Shown here in pieces: positions 16,375-24,511 of a DNA stretch of 64,000 nt. Each line of letters starts with the position of its first letter. Within the stretch, counting starts at the first letter, position 1. Below the pieces are notes generated by a model that ran no database searches, had not been told where the DNA came from, and worked only from the letters and a program-made list of their open reading frames with translations. The position numbers and the translations under genes were made by a program. Source of the stretch: JAAURS01 sp044923475 (GTDB taxonomy: Bacteria > Cyanobacteriota > Cyanobacteriia > Thermosynechococcales > Thermosynechococcaceae); assembly GCF_044923475.1 (NCBI RefSeq), contig NZ_CP137338.1, forward strand, positions 4,898,001-4,962,000, read 5' to 3'.

Positions 16375-17040
16375 ATGACCGCAACTGGCACCGTCGCGAA
16401 AAATTGTTTGATGATCTTCACCCGATACCCGGAACCCGGCCAGGTCAAAACTCGCCTCATTCCAGCCTTGGGGGCAGAGGGCGCTGCGACGCTCCATCGA
16501 CGGATGGTAGAGCATACTCTGGCGCAGGCTAGAGCGCTGAAATCGATTGGAGGGCTTTCGGTTGAAGTGTGGTTTGCCAATGGCAGTATCGCGCAAATGC
16601 AGGCATGGTTGGGGGAGGATGTGGCGTACCAGCTCCAGCCTGAGGGAGATTTGGGCGATCGCATGGCCCTTGCCTTTGAGTCTGCTTTTGCCAAAGGCCA
16701 CCAAGCTACCACCATCATCGGCACCGATTGCCCAGATCTCAGCACTGCTGTGCTGGAGCAGAGTTTTAGCGCGCTTCAGCAGGAGGCGCTCGTACTGGGT
16801 CCTGCGATCGACGGGGGCTATTACCTGATCGGGTTGGCGCGCCCTGTTCCAGAACTCTTTACTGACATCGCTTGGAGTACGGCCAACGTGCTTCAAGCGA
16901 CCGTGGAGAAAGCAGCACGGCTGGGTTTAACCCCTCACTATCTCGCGCAATTGAGCGATATCGATCTGCCAGAGGACCTAGAACGGGATTCAGTTCGAGC
17001 CTTTTTAGGTTCTATTGCAGAAGTACATCCGTCGAAGTAA
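16375..17040 (+). CDS. DUF2064 / TIGR04282-type nucleotide-sugar transferase-like protein
   Basis: A 221-residue GT-A-like protein. FTRYPEPGQVKTRL near residue 14 is the nucleotide-binding start, GTDCPDL at about 116-122 gives the metal-binding acidic cluster, and GPAIDGGYYLIGL near 142 is the second conserved block. The family includes the glycosyltransferase ArsT-like proteins of arsenosugar synthesis and uncharacterised relatives such as those near mobA or cofC. The assignment to arsenosugar metabolism is not supported by neighbours here. The ATG at 16375 is used, though the frame extends back over the flavoprotein gene. It converges on the XRE-ClpN gene. Confidence 0.85.
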   Translation: MTATGTVAKNCLMIFTRYPEPGQVKTRLIPALGAEGAATLHRRMVEHTLAQARALKSIGGLSVEVWFANGSIAQMQAWLGEDVAYQLQPEGDLGDRMALAFESAFAKGHQATTIIGTDCPDLSTAVLEQSFSALQQEALVLGPAIDGGYYLIGLARPVPELFTDIAWSTANVLQATVEKAARLGLTPHYLAQLSDIDLPEDLERDSVRAFLGSIAEVHPSK

Positions 17041-17130
17041 ACGATTGGGTTTCGACCTCGCTCGACTGTCTTCAATCCAGGATTTGAGGGGCGCGCGCAG
17101 CCGAAATCCGCTGCATAGATGTATGCCAAC

Positions 17131-17793
17131 TCAAACTGCCTCTGCCAGTTTTTGATTCAGAGTGGAAAGATCGATCTCATATCGCTGAAACAGATCGCTC
17201 AGCGTGGAATGACCCGTTTCAGACAACCGAACTAAGCCCCACAAAAGATGTTCCGTCCCAATCGACTTCTTCCCTCGAAGCCGTACGATTTGCAAGGCCA
17301 TTTCCATTACAAACCTGCTCTGCGAGCTAATTTTTGGTTTTTCCTTAGATTCAAACGAATGTTCGCGGGTTTCGTGTAACCTCATCCCACTGGCCCCGAG
17401 CAAACGCGCAGAAGGAGCAGCGGGATCGGCCAACAAACCAGCGAGTAGATGTTCCGGCTCGAGCTTCGACGATCGCGCTTTTGATGCTTCAGATTGGGCA
17501 AACTTGATGGCGTCGATCGCCGATTCGGTGAATCGCTCAAACCCAAACTCGAACCCCAGGAAGGTTGTGAATCGCTCGACGAGTGTTTGCATGGGATCCT
17601 TTACCTCGTGAATGAAAATGTCTTGGATGCTCGCGCCGAACAAACCTGAAATCTTGAACGCCATGTCTAAGCTCGGGTCAAATTTTCCAGATTCAAACCC
17701 ATTCACCGCCTGACGACTGATTCTTAACTCCCTGGCCAGATCGGCTTGCGACCATTGGCGCTGTTGCCGAAGTTCTTTCAGTCGGTTTTTCAT
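17131..17793 (-). CDS. XRE-family regulator fused to a Clp N-terminal domain
   Basis: A 220-residue fusion. Residues 1-60 are an XRE helix-turn-helix (MKNRLKELRQQRQWSQADLA, then ISRQAVNGFESGKFDPSLDM). Residues about 85-205 hold two Clp_N repeats, FTESAIDAIKFAQSEASKA with EPEHLLAGLL, and MEMALQIVRLRG with GTEHLLWGLV. Clp_N domains bind adaptors or unfolded substrates in ClpA/B/C, so the fusion looks like a transcription factor that senses a protein ligand or proteotoxic state; this is inference. The ATG at 17793 begins the XRE domain; 10 extra upstream residues are possible. Its promoter region holds a palindrome shared with the divergent gene. Confidence 0.9.
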   Translation of the reverse strand: MKNRLKELRQQRQWSQADLARELRISRQAVNGFESGKFDPSLDMAFKISGLFGASIQDIFIHEVKDPMQTLVERFTTFLGFEFGFERFTESAIDAIKFAQSEASKARSSKLEPEHLLAGLLADPAAPSARLLGASGMRLHETREHSFESKEKPKISSQSRFVMEMALQIVRLRGKKSIGTEHLLWGLVRLSETGHSTLSDLFQRYEIDLSTLNQKLAEAV

Positions 17794-17821
17794 GGCATTT
17801 TTCTGCTCTTCGTCAAGTAAC

Positions 17822-17890
17822 ACTTTACATCTGACAAGAGAAGACTGTCAAGTGCTGCTTGACACAACCTTTGGAATACGGCGTTATATT
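17822..17890. promoter_or_regulatory. Divergent promoter region with TGTCAAG palindrome, probable XRE operator
   Basis: TGTCAAG (17846-17852), a 5-nt spacer, and CTTGACA (17858-17864) form a perfect inverted repeat. Each arm contains a -35-like TTGACA reading outward. For the XRE-ClpN gene, TTGACA (17851-17846, minus) is followed after 18 nt by TAAAGT (17827-17822). For the divergent small gene, TTGACA (17859-17864) is followed after about 19 nt by TTATAT. A partial copy, TGACAAG, lies at 17832. Binding of the XRE protein here would shut off both directions, as in typical autoregulated XRE systems. Confidence 0.65.
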
Positions 17891-17935
17891 TGTATTCGAG
17901 GGTAAGAACCGAGCCAAGGCGACCGGAGTAAACGC

Positions 17936-18244
17936 GTGCGAGTAAAACTCGAAGACCAAATCCTTTTTCTCCATCAAGAAGACATCCCGCCGTTCAAGAA
18001 AGGGGGATCGGTGGTGCGCAATAGTTACTTCTGGGCGCTGAAGGCGATCGCCGGATATTCACCCCGTCATGGCGATTGGGAATACGAAGCGGAAGTTTGG
18101 GTAGCGCTCAAGCGCATATTGATTGCCTTTCAAGCGTCGGGATATCTAGGCTTAAGCGAAACCCAGCTAGAATTTCCCGTCGATCGGGTTGAAATTCCTG
18201 CGGCTTTGCGAGACGTCTCAACTTGGCAAGAGCTAATCAGTTAG
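17936..18244 (+). CDS. Small protein of unknown function, divergent from the XRE-ClpN gene
   Basis: A 102-residue soluble protein starting with GTG after a CCGGAG ribosome-binding sequence. It has no signal peptide or membrane segment. Notable parts are FLHQEDIPPFKKGGSVVRNS and an aromatic stretch SYFWALKAIAGYSPRHGDWE. I recognise no family. Its promoter appears to share the palindrome with the XRE-ClpN regulator, so it may be that regulator's target. It converges on the Uma2 gene. Confidence 0.55.
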   Translation: MRVKLEDQILFLHQEDIPPFKKGGSVVRNSYFWALKAIAGYSPRHGDWEYEAEVWVALKRILIAFQASGYLGLSETQLEFPVDRVEIPAALRDVSTWQELIS

Positions 18245-18333
18245 AGCATTCCATTCGTCGTCTTGCAGCGCGACCAATTCGTCTCGCGATAAATCCACCC
18301 AACAAATCCAACCTTATTAAATGTTTGAGACCT

Positions 18334-19056
18334 CTAGACTTCATTCGGATCGACACCGAGTTCTCTAAGCTTTTCAGCCAATCGATCTGCCCTTTGCTGT
18401 TCGAGATCTGCTCGTTCTGCACCCGCGAGCAGTAAAGCACCCCGCGCATCCCACCATCGCAGCCAGGGCAGTTCCAAATTCTGATAGCGTCCTTGCCAAA
18501 TTCCTAACTCAACCCCCATTGGGGGAATCTCATAATGCCCCCGCTCGTTGGCAGACACCCGCTCAAACCGATTCTCAACGTGTCTGTACAGTTCTACACT
18601 GGCTTTTTCAACCTCGTAAATACCGTAAAAGGCAGGTCGAATCACCTGTTCGTAAATCCAAAACTTGCCCGTCCACGGGGTGTTATCCCGTTCTTCGGAA
18701 CCATTGCCAGAGACAAACTCTAAGACGATTAGCGGCGCAATAAATTCTTGCCAGAGCACGTAAGAGCGGCGAGGTTTGCTGTCAAGCGCTGCTGGGACAT
18801 TGGGGACATAAAACCAATCTGGAGCCTCAGCGCCGCGCTCCGGCGGATCCATGATGCGCCAGTAAATCCCAGAATCCTGGCCGATGCAATAGTCTCCGTT
18901 AGGATGAAGCCCTCGCAAAACGGGAGTAATAGAATCCGTCAGAAGAATGCTCTGAGGATGTTCTTGAAAGTTTTTCACAAACGTGCCATCGGATTCTGGG
19001 AGCTGCGTATGGTCTGGCAGAGAAGTTTGGCCAGAAACAAACGGAGGAGAAACCAT
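18334..19056 (-). CDS. Uma2/DUF820 family protein (restriction-endonuclease-like fold)
   Basis: A 240-residue Uma2 (DUF820) protein. The expected PD-(D/E)XK-like pieces are GIYWRIMDPPERGAEAPDWF (acidic residue before the conserved PDW) and LIVLEFVSGNGSEERDNTPW. A charged C-terminal coil (about 205-240) has ERADLEQQRADRLAEKLREL. The family is greatly expanded in cyanobacteria, with many degenerate copies; nuclease activity has not been shown generally. The canonical E-x-K is E-F-V here, so catalysis is doubtful. The ATG at 19056 has an AGGGGGT sequence upstream. Confidence 0.85.
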   Translation of the reverse strand: MVSPPFVSGQTSLPDHTQLPESDGTFVKNFQEHPQSILLTDSITPVLRGLHPNGDYCIGQDSGIYWRIMDPPERGAEAPDWFYVPNVPAALDSKPRRSYVLWQEFIAPLIVLEFVSGNGSEERDNTPWTGKFWIYEQVIRPAFYGIYEVEKASVELYRHVENRFERVSANERGHYEIPPMGVELGIWQGRYQNLELPWLRWWDARGALLLAGAERADLEQQRADRLAEKLRELGVDPNEV

Positions 19057-19202
19057 GCAATATTACCCCCTGAAATGGAGCGTCTACCGCCATCGTAAAG
19101 CACTTTAGAGCTTGGTTCGATACCCTCTATAGGGCACAGGCTCTCGCGTCCCCGCAAGATCCTGTAATTCATTCGATCGAGAGATGCCGTAAATGACTGG
19201 CT

Positions 19203-19237
19203 TAAGCTTCGCCAAGCTTATGACAACTCCTCATAAG
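19203..19237. repeat. Overlapping alternative hairpins upstream of crtD
   Basis: TAAGCTT/AAGCTTA with a CGCC loop (19203-19220) and CTTATGA/TCATAAG with a 7-nt loop (19217-19237) share bases 19217-19220, so only one can form. They lie 50-85 nt before the crtD start in an otherwise empty gap. A role in leader control or as a terminator is not proven. Confidence 0.55.
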
Positions 19238-19287
19238 GAATTAAAACTACTTTAGAATAGGAATGTTAAGTTATGTAAAACAATTCT

Positions 19288-20802
19288 GTGTCCTCCTCTG
19301 CCGAAAAAAAGTCTCGTTCATCATCTCGGATTATCGTCATTGGGGCGGGCATCGGCGGGTTGACTGCGGCGGCTCTGCTGGCGCGCCAGGGATATTCTGT
19401 CCTCATTGCCGATCGCGCTTGGGTTCCAGGGGGCTGTGCCTCAACCTTCAAGCGCAGAGGTTTTACCTTTGATGTGGGCGCAACCCAGGTGGCCGGACTA
19501 GAACCGGGGGGCATTCACCATCGCATTTTTGAGGCGTTAGATATCGCAGCGCCGGAGGCAACCTACTGCGACCCAGCCTGTGCGGTAATGCTGCCAGGGG
19601 AAGCCGAACCGATCCGGGTTTGGCGAGACCCGGATCGCTGGAGGCAGGAACGGCAGGCCCAGTTTCCAGGGAGCGAGCCATTCTGGCAGTTCCTCAACAC
19701 GCTATTTGAGGCGAGCTGGGCCTTTCAGGCTCGCGATCCCGCAATTCCACCCCGCAATCTCTGGGATCTATGGCAAACGGCCAAGGCCCTCCGGCCCCGC
19801 ACCCTCGTGACAGTCCCCCATATCTTTTCGACAGTGGGAACTGCGCTGCGGGCTTATGGATTGGAGAGAGATCGCCGTCTCAAAACCTTTCTCGACCTTC
19901 AGTTGAAACTTTACTCTCAAGTCGATGCCGACGAAACGGCCTTGCTCTATGCCGCTACTGCCCTCGGCGTCTCTCAAAGTCCCCAGGGATTGTTCCACCT
20001 TCAGGGAAGCATGCAGGTCCTGAGCGATCGCCTCGTTACGGCCCTCAAGCGAGACGGCGGCGATTTGCGAATGCGCCATTGCGCTAAGACCATTCACGTC
20101 GAACGCGGTCGAGCCACAGGCGTCACGCTCGAAAATCTCAAAACGGGAGAACTCTTTTTTGAGGCCGCCGATCGCATCGTTGCCAACGTCACGGTGCAAA
20201 ACCTCGTAGACCTTTTGGGAGATCGCGCGCCCGCAGGCTATCGGCAGCGCGTCGAAAAACTGCCTCAATCCTCTGGAGCCTTTGTAATTTACCTGGGCGT
20301 CGATGCAGCGGCCATTCCGCCCGGCTGTCCCCCCCACCTTCAGTTTCTCTACGACTACGATGGCCCCATCGGCGAAAATAATTCCCTCTTTGTTTCCGTC
20401 AGCCAGCCCCATGACGGACGCGCACCGGACGGCAAAGCCACCATCATTGCCTCTTCCTTTACCGATCCCAACCTTTGGAACCGCGCGGAAGATTACGAAC
20501 AGCTCAAGCAAACTTACGCCAAAACGGCGATCGCCCGCCTCTCTCAATACTTTCACTTGGACGAGCGGACCATCCTGCATCGAGAAACCGCCACCCCCCG
20601 AACTTTTGAGCGATTTACAGGTCGCAGTCTCGGTATTGTAGGCGGCATCGGTCAGCGGGCTAACACCTTTGGTCCGTTTGGATTTGCCAACAGAACGCCC
20701 ATAAAAAACCTGTGGCTCGTCGGAGATTCTACTCATCCCGGCGAAGGCACCGCAGGCGTCAGTTACTCTGCCCTGACGACCGTTCGGCAGATTACAGCCT
20801 AA
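19288..20802 (+). CDS. crtD: Carotenoid 3',4'-desaturase CrtD type
   Basis: A 504-residue FAD-dependent carotenoid desaturase. The dinucleotide fold IIVIGAGIGGLTAAALLARQ spans residues 15-34, then VPGGCASTFKRRGFTFDVGA near 50, and the C-terminal FAD motif NLWLVGDSTHPGEGTAGVSY near 472. The CASTFKRRG and VGATQVAGLEPGGIHHRIF pattern matches cyanobacterial CrtD (C-3',4' desaturase of myxoxanthophyll synthesis) rather than the isomerase CrtH. CrtD desaturates the end group in the path to myxol glycosides. The start is GTG at 19288. It is monocistronic in appearance, followed by ftsQ in the same direction after ~100 nt. Confidence 0.85.
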   Translation: MSSSAEKKSRSSSRIIVIGAGIGGLTAAALLARQGYSVLIADRAWVPGGCASTFKRRGFTFDVGATQVAGLEPGGIHHRIFEALDIAAPEATYCDPACAVMLPGEAEPIRVWRDPDRWRQERQAQFPGSEPFWQFLNTLFEASWAFQARDPAIPPRNLWDLWQTAKALRPRTLVTVPHIFSTVGTALRAYGLERDRRLKTFLDLQLKLYSQVDADETALLYAATALGVSQSPQGLFHLQGSMQVLSDRLVTALKRDGGDLRMRHCAKTIHVERGRATGVTLENLKTGELFFEAADRIVANVTVQNLVDLLGDRAPAGYRQRVEKLPQSSGAFVIYLGVDAAAIPPGCPPHLQFLYDYDGPIGENNSLFVSVSQPHDGRAPDGKATIIASSFTDPNLWNRAEDYEQLKQTYAKTAIARLSQYFHLDERTILHRETATPRTFERFTGRSLGIVGGIGQRANTFGPFGFANRTPIKNLWLVGDSTHPGEGTAGVSYSALTTVRQITA

Positions 20803-20905
20803 ATCAATTTCAGTCCTGTCGATAAAAGTGCATCGCGATTGCAAAACTCCTGCTATGGTGAAATTCGAAAACGATGTTCAGAGATTTTTTTGAAGGTCCG
20901 ACGGC

Positions 20906-21853
20906 ATGGCAGACACATACTCTGATAACCGAGTCGTTTCAATCGATCGCCGCAAACAACTCAAGCGACAGCGCCGCTCTCAATTTTGGCAAGCCACTTG
21001 GCGCACCTCGACTATCTTGGGTTGTACCTTAGGATTGGGGTGGCTGTTTAAGAGTCCGGGATGGCAAGTCCAAAAAGCCAACCAGATTAAAGTTTTAGGC
21101 AATCGCCATTTAACGACTCAAACACTCGAAACCTTCATCCCCTTAACGTTTCCAACATCGCTCTTGAGGGTAAAACCCATGGATATCAAGACCATGCTGG
21201 AGCAAAATACCCATGTCGATCGGGTTACGGTTCGCCGACAACTATTCCCGCCTCGGATCTTAGTGCAAGTCCACGAACGCCCGCCCGTGGCGATCGCCAC
21301 CTGTCGGAGCTGTCTGCTGGTCGGCAAAAAAAATTCAGCCGCCCAGCCCATTACCGTAGGCCCTGCCGATCTGTGGCTCCTAGACGATCGAGGCATTCCG
21401 CTTCCCTTCGAGAGCTACCCCAAGCTAGGACAAACCGACAAAGCACCAGAGCTCGTAGTCTCGAGCTACCTCAAACCGCTCGATGCCAAGCAGGCCAAAG
21501 CCGTTTCACTCAAAAATATTCCCGCACAGACCAACTTGGTCTTCTTAGATCCCAAGCGTCAGAAGGAATGGCAAAACCTGTTTGAGCCCATGCGCAGCAG
21601 CCCCGTCAAAATCCAAGAACTCGACTGGCAGAACCCCAATAACCTCAATCTCAGGACCGAATTAGGTGTCGTTCAGATTGGACCTTCTAGTGCCAAAATT
21701 TCCGAACAGCTAAGCGCGTTAGATCGGATGCGCGCTTTACCTCAAACCTTAGATTCCAAAAAAATTAAGTACATTAATCTAGAAGATCCCAAAAACCCCG
21801 TCCTAGAAGTAAATGCAGTGCCATCATCTCCCCAGCCCAAAGTAATGCCATAA
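20906..21853 (+). CDS. ftsQ: Cell-division protein FtsQ/DivIB type
   Basis: A 315-residue bitopic protein. A basic cytoplasmic tail (IDRRKQLKRQRRSQF) is followed by a transmembrane segment at about residues 35-52. A POTRA domain comes next (IKVLGNRHLTTQTLETFI, then VDRVTVRRQLFPPRILVQVHERPPVA, about 60-130), and a C-terminal beta region after it. FtsQ links early and late divisome proteins. The gene directly precedes ftsZ in the same direction, the standard cyanobacterial order. Length and layout are normal for cyanobacterial FtsQ. Confidence 0.88.
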   Translation: MADTYSDNRVVSIDRRKQLKRQRRSQFWQATWRTSTILGCTLGLGWLFKSPGWQVQKANQIKVLGNRHLTTQTLETFIPLTFPTSLLRVKPMDIKTMLEQNTHVDRVTVRRQLFPPRILVQVHERPPVAIATCRSCLLVGKKNSAAQPITVGPADLWLLDDRGIPLPFESYPKLGQTDKAPELVVSSYLKPLDAKQAKAVSLKNIPAQTNLVFLDPKRQKEWQNLFEPMRSSPVKIQELDWQNPNNLNLRTELGVVQIGPSSAKISEQLSALDRMRALPQTLDSKKIKYINLEDPKNPVLEVNAVPSSPQPKVMP

Positions 21854-22011
21854 TTTTTGAGTATTGTATGTATCGGGCAATACAGCGTCTAATGAAAGCA
21901 AGCAGGATATGTTTTCTAAACTGTTTGTGCTTTATTTGATTGGTTTTCAGATAAACTTACCCTATAGTTGAGTTACCGAATCACCCCGGTTTAGAGTTTG
22001 TACCCTACCCA

Positions 22012-23319
22012 ATGACGCCAGAAGATCAGAATTCCTTAAATCAGCTTGAGAGCCTATTTGGCCCTCGCAGCTCCGCTGCGGAGAATTTTCCGGGTCTACC
22101 CGGTAATTCTCCGAGCCCAAATCGTGCTGAAGGCGGTGGCATCAATCACGAGCATCGGGCAAACTCGGAGCGCTATGCAGGTGGCATATCCGCGCGGGAA
22201 AAGAAGCTTGAGGAAGTTTTATCTCAAGGGGCGGCCAACATCAAGGTCGTGGGCGTAGGCGGTGGCGGTGGCAATGCAGTCAATCGAATGATCGCCAGCA
22301 ATTTAGTGGGCGTCGAGTTTTGGTCTATTAATACTGACTCTCAAGCTTTGGCCCAGTCAGAAGCCACCAAACAGCTCCAGGTGGGTCAAAAGCTGACCCG
22401 CGGGCTGGGTGCTGGGGGCAATCCAGCCATCGGCCAAAAGGCAGCGGAAGAGTCCCGGGACGAAATTGCAGCGGCTTTAGCTGGCGCGGACCTAGTCTTT
22501 ATTACCTGCGGCATGGGAGGCGGAACGGGAACGGGTGCGGCTCCTATTGTGGCAGAAATTGCCAAGGAGATGGGCGCGCTGACCGTTGGCGTTATTACTC
22601 GTCCCTTTACCTTTGAGGGTCGTCGTCGCAGTCATCAAGCCGAGGAAGGCATGGCCGCGCTTCAAGGTCGAGTCGATACGCTCATCATTATTCCGAATGA
22701 CAAAATCTTAGCGGTCATTCCCGAGCACACACCCGTACAAGAAGCGTTTCGCGTGGCGGACGACATTCTCCGCCAAGGGGTGCAGGGGATTTCAGATATC
22801 ATTAACATTCCCGGTTTAGTGAATGTCGATTTTGCCGACGTGAGAGCCGTGATGGCCGATGCAGGTTCGGCACTGATGGGGGTAGGGATTGCTTCGGGCA
22901 AGACGCGGGCGAAGGAAGCGGCGATCGCCGCCATTGATTCTCCACTGCTGGAGTCTTCCATCCGAGGCGCGAAGGGCGTCGTTTTCAACATTACCGGCGG
23001 CAGCGATCTGACACTTCACGAGGTGAGCACCGCCGCCGATACCATTTACGAAGTCGTAGACCCCAATGCCAATATCATCTTTGGCGCGGTGATCGACGAA
23101 AAGCGTCAAGGCGAGCTTCAAATTACGGTCATTGCCACTGGTTTTTCTGGCGAGCCTTCCGTCGCAATACCCACGCCCAGTCGCACTGCAGCACAGCAAC
23201 CATCTAATCCTGCAAAGTCGTCGTCGACCAAAGCAATGCCCCCCTCCCCCGATGGTGGGAAAAAGCTCGACATTCCCGAGTTTTTGCAGCGCCGACGTCC
23301 TGGCGGCAAGCCATCCTAA
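22012..23319 (+). CDS. ftsZ: Cell-division GTPase FtsZ
   Basis: A 435-residue tubulin homologue that forms the division ring. KVVGVGGGGGNAVNRM near residue 80 starts the GTPase domain, the tubulin signature GGGTGTGAAP is at about 170-179, and the T7-loop NVDFADVRAVM follows near 270. The C-terminal conserved peptide is near 418-428 (KKLDIPEFLQRRR). Residues 1-60 form the variable, disordered cyanobacterial extension, and inside its codons lies an unusual long palindrome (22071-22113). The start ATG at 22012 gives the long N-terminus typical of cyanobacteria. It lies 158 nt after ftsQ. Confidence 0.97.
   Translation: MTPEDQNSLNQLESLFGPRSSAAENFPGLPGNSPSPNRAEGGGINHEHRANSERYAGGISAREKKLEEVLSQGAANIKVVGVGGGGGNAVNRMIASNLVGVEFWSINTDSQALAQSEATKQLQVGQKLTRGLGAGGNPAIGQKAAEESRDEIAAALAGADLVFITCGMGGGTGTGAAPIVAEIAKEMGALTVGVITRPFTFEGRRRSHQAEEGMAALQGRVDTLIIIPNDKILAVIPEHTPVQEAFRVADDILRQGVQGISDIINIPGLVNVDFADVRAVMADAGSALMGVGIASGKTRAKEAAIAAIDSPLLESSIRGAKGVVFNITGGSDLTLHEVSTAADTIYEVVDPNANIIFGAVIDEKRQGELQITVIATGFSGEPSVAIPTPSRTAAQQPSNPAKSSSTKAMPPSPDGGKKLDIPEFLQRRRPGGKPS
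22071..22113. repeat. Palindromic element inside the ftsZ N-terminal codons
   Basis: CTCCGC-T-GCGGAG (22071-22083) overlaps a longer hairpin: CGGAGAATT (22079-22087) pairs with AATTCTCCG (22105-22113), and inside it CCGGGT (22090-22095) pairs with ACCCGG (22098-22103). Small bulges of 2 and 1 nt separate the stems. The element is read in frame as part of the disordered N-terminal extension (AENFPGLPGNSPSPN), so it does not disrupt the protein. Confidence 0.8.
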
Positions 23320-23500
23320 AATCTCTAGCATTACTTGGAATCCTTTCTCAGACCGGATTTAACCCGATTATTCGAGCAATACAGCGGAATTCAGCCTGAA
23401 TTTAGCGTCTGACTGGACTTGCAATTCCGCCTGAACCCTTTCAAAAAATCTTAGAAAACGCGTTCAACGCCCAGTCTAGAATGTTAAGATTGCGTGGAAA

Positions 23501-24511
23501 GTGCTTCGGGACTCTGCCGTGATCCATCCTGCAACGCTGACCGTACCGTCTTCTTTACCTGTTTTTCCAGAGAATCATCGGCTCAAGCTTTTCTCTGGCT
23601 CCGCAAACCTCGAACTCTCTGAGGAGGTAGCCCGATACCTAGGAGTGGCCCTGGGGCCTATGGTTCGCAAGAGCTTTGCAGATGGAGAGCTTTACGTCCA
23701 AATTCAAGAGTCAATTCGCGGCTGCGACGTTTACTTGATCCAGCCGACCTGTCAGCCGGTCAACGATCATTTGATGGAATTGCTGATTATGATTGATGCC
23801 TGTCGCCGGGCTTCTGCGCGACAGATTACAGCAGTCATTCCTTACTACGGTTATGCAAGGGCAGATCGTAAAACTGCAGGCCGAGAGTCCATTACGGCAA
23901 AGCTAGCTGCCAATCTGATCACCCAGGCAGGAGCGAGTCGCATTCTCGCGATGGATTTGCACTCAGCTCAAATTCAGGGTTACTTTGACATTCCGGTGGA
24001 TCACGTTTACGGGTCTCCCAGCCTGCTGCGGTATCTCAAACAAAAAAACTTACCGGATCTCGTCGTCGTTTCGCCCGATGTGGGCGGCGTCGCGCGGGCA
24101 CGGGCCTTTGCAAAAAAGCTGAATGAGGCGCCCTTAGCCATTATCGATAAGCGCCGCCAGGCTCACAATGTAGCGGAAGTCATGAATGTGGTTGGGGACG
24201 TTGCGGGCAAGACGGCTGTCCTTGTGGATGACATGATCGATACTGCTGGCACTATCTCCGAGGCCGCGCGGCTGCTGCGAAAACATGGTGCGACCAAGGT
24301 TTACGCTTGCGCCACCCATGCGGTCTTTTCACCGCCAGCAACCGAGCGTCTCTCCAGCGGCGTGTTTGAAGAGGTCATCGTTACCAATACCATTCCAGTG
24401 CCTCAGGAAAAGCGATTCCCGCAGCTTACAGTACTGTCAGTGGCCGACATCTTAGGCGAGACTATCTGGCGCATTCACGACGACAGTTCTGTGAGCATTA
24501 TGTTCCGCTAG
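23501..24511 (+). CDS. prs: Ribose-phosphate pyrophosphokinase (PRPP synthetase)
   Basis: A 336-residue class I PRPP synthetase making PRPP from ribose 5-phosphate and ATP. Visible are RKSFADGELYVQIQESIRGC near 56, the ATP-site YYGYARADRKTAGRESITAK near 115, DLHSAQIQGYFDIPVDH near 150, and the PRPP-binding VLVDDMIDTAGTI near 244. The first ~20 residues precede the conserved KLFSGSANLELSEEVA start, as in other cyanobacterial members. The start is GTG at 23501; a second GTG at 23519 is also plausible. PRPP feeds pyrE, encoded ~19 kb away, among others. Confidence 0.95.
   Translation: MLRDSAVIHPATLTVPSSLPVFPENHRLKLFSGSANLELSEEVARYLGVALGPMVRKSFADGELYVQIQESIRGCDVYLIQPTCQPVNDHLMELLIMIDACRRASARQITAVIPYYGYARADRKTAGRESITAKLAANLITQAGASRILAMDLHSAQIQGYFDIPVDHVYGSPSLLRYLKQKNLPDLVVVSPDVGGVARARAFAKKLNEAPLAIIDKRRQAHNVAEVMNVVGDVAGKTAVLVDDMIDTAGTISEAARLLRKHGATKVYACATHAVFSPPATERLSSGVFEEVIVTNTIPVPQEKRFPQLTVLSVADILGETIWRIHDDSSVSIMFR

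Noticed and set aside
17936..19056. Toxin-antitoxin pair of the 102-residue protein and the Uma2 protein
   Set aside because: The genes converge rather than form an operon, and neither looks like a known toxin or antitoxin.
19768..20844. A 358-codon open frame on the minus strand opposite crtD
   Set aside because: It lies wholly within the strong crtD gene, has no recognisable domain and mirrors crtD codon structure; it is a shadow.
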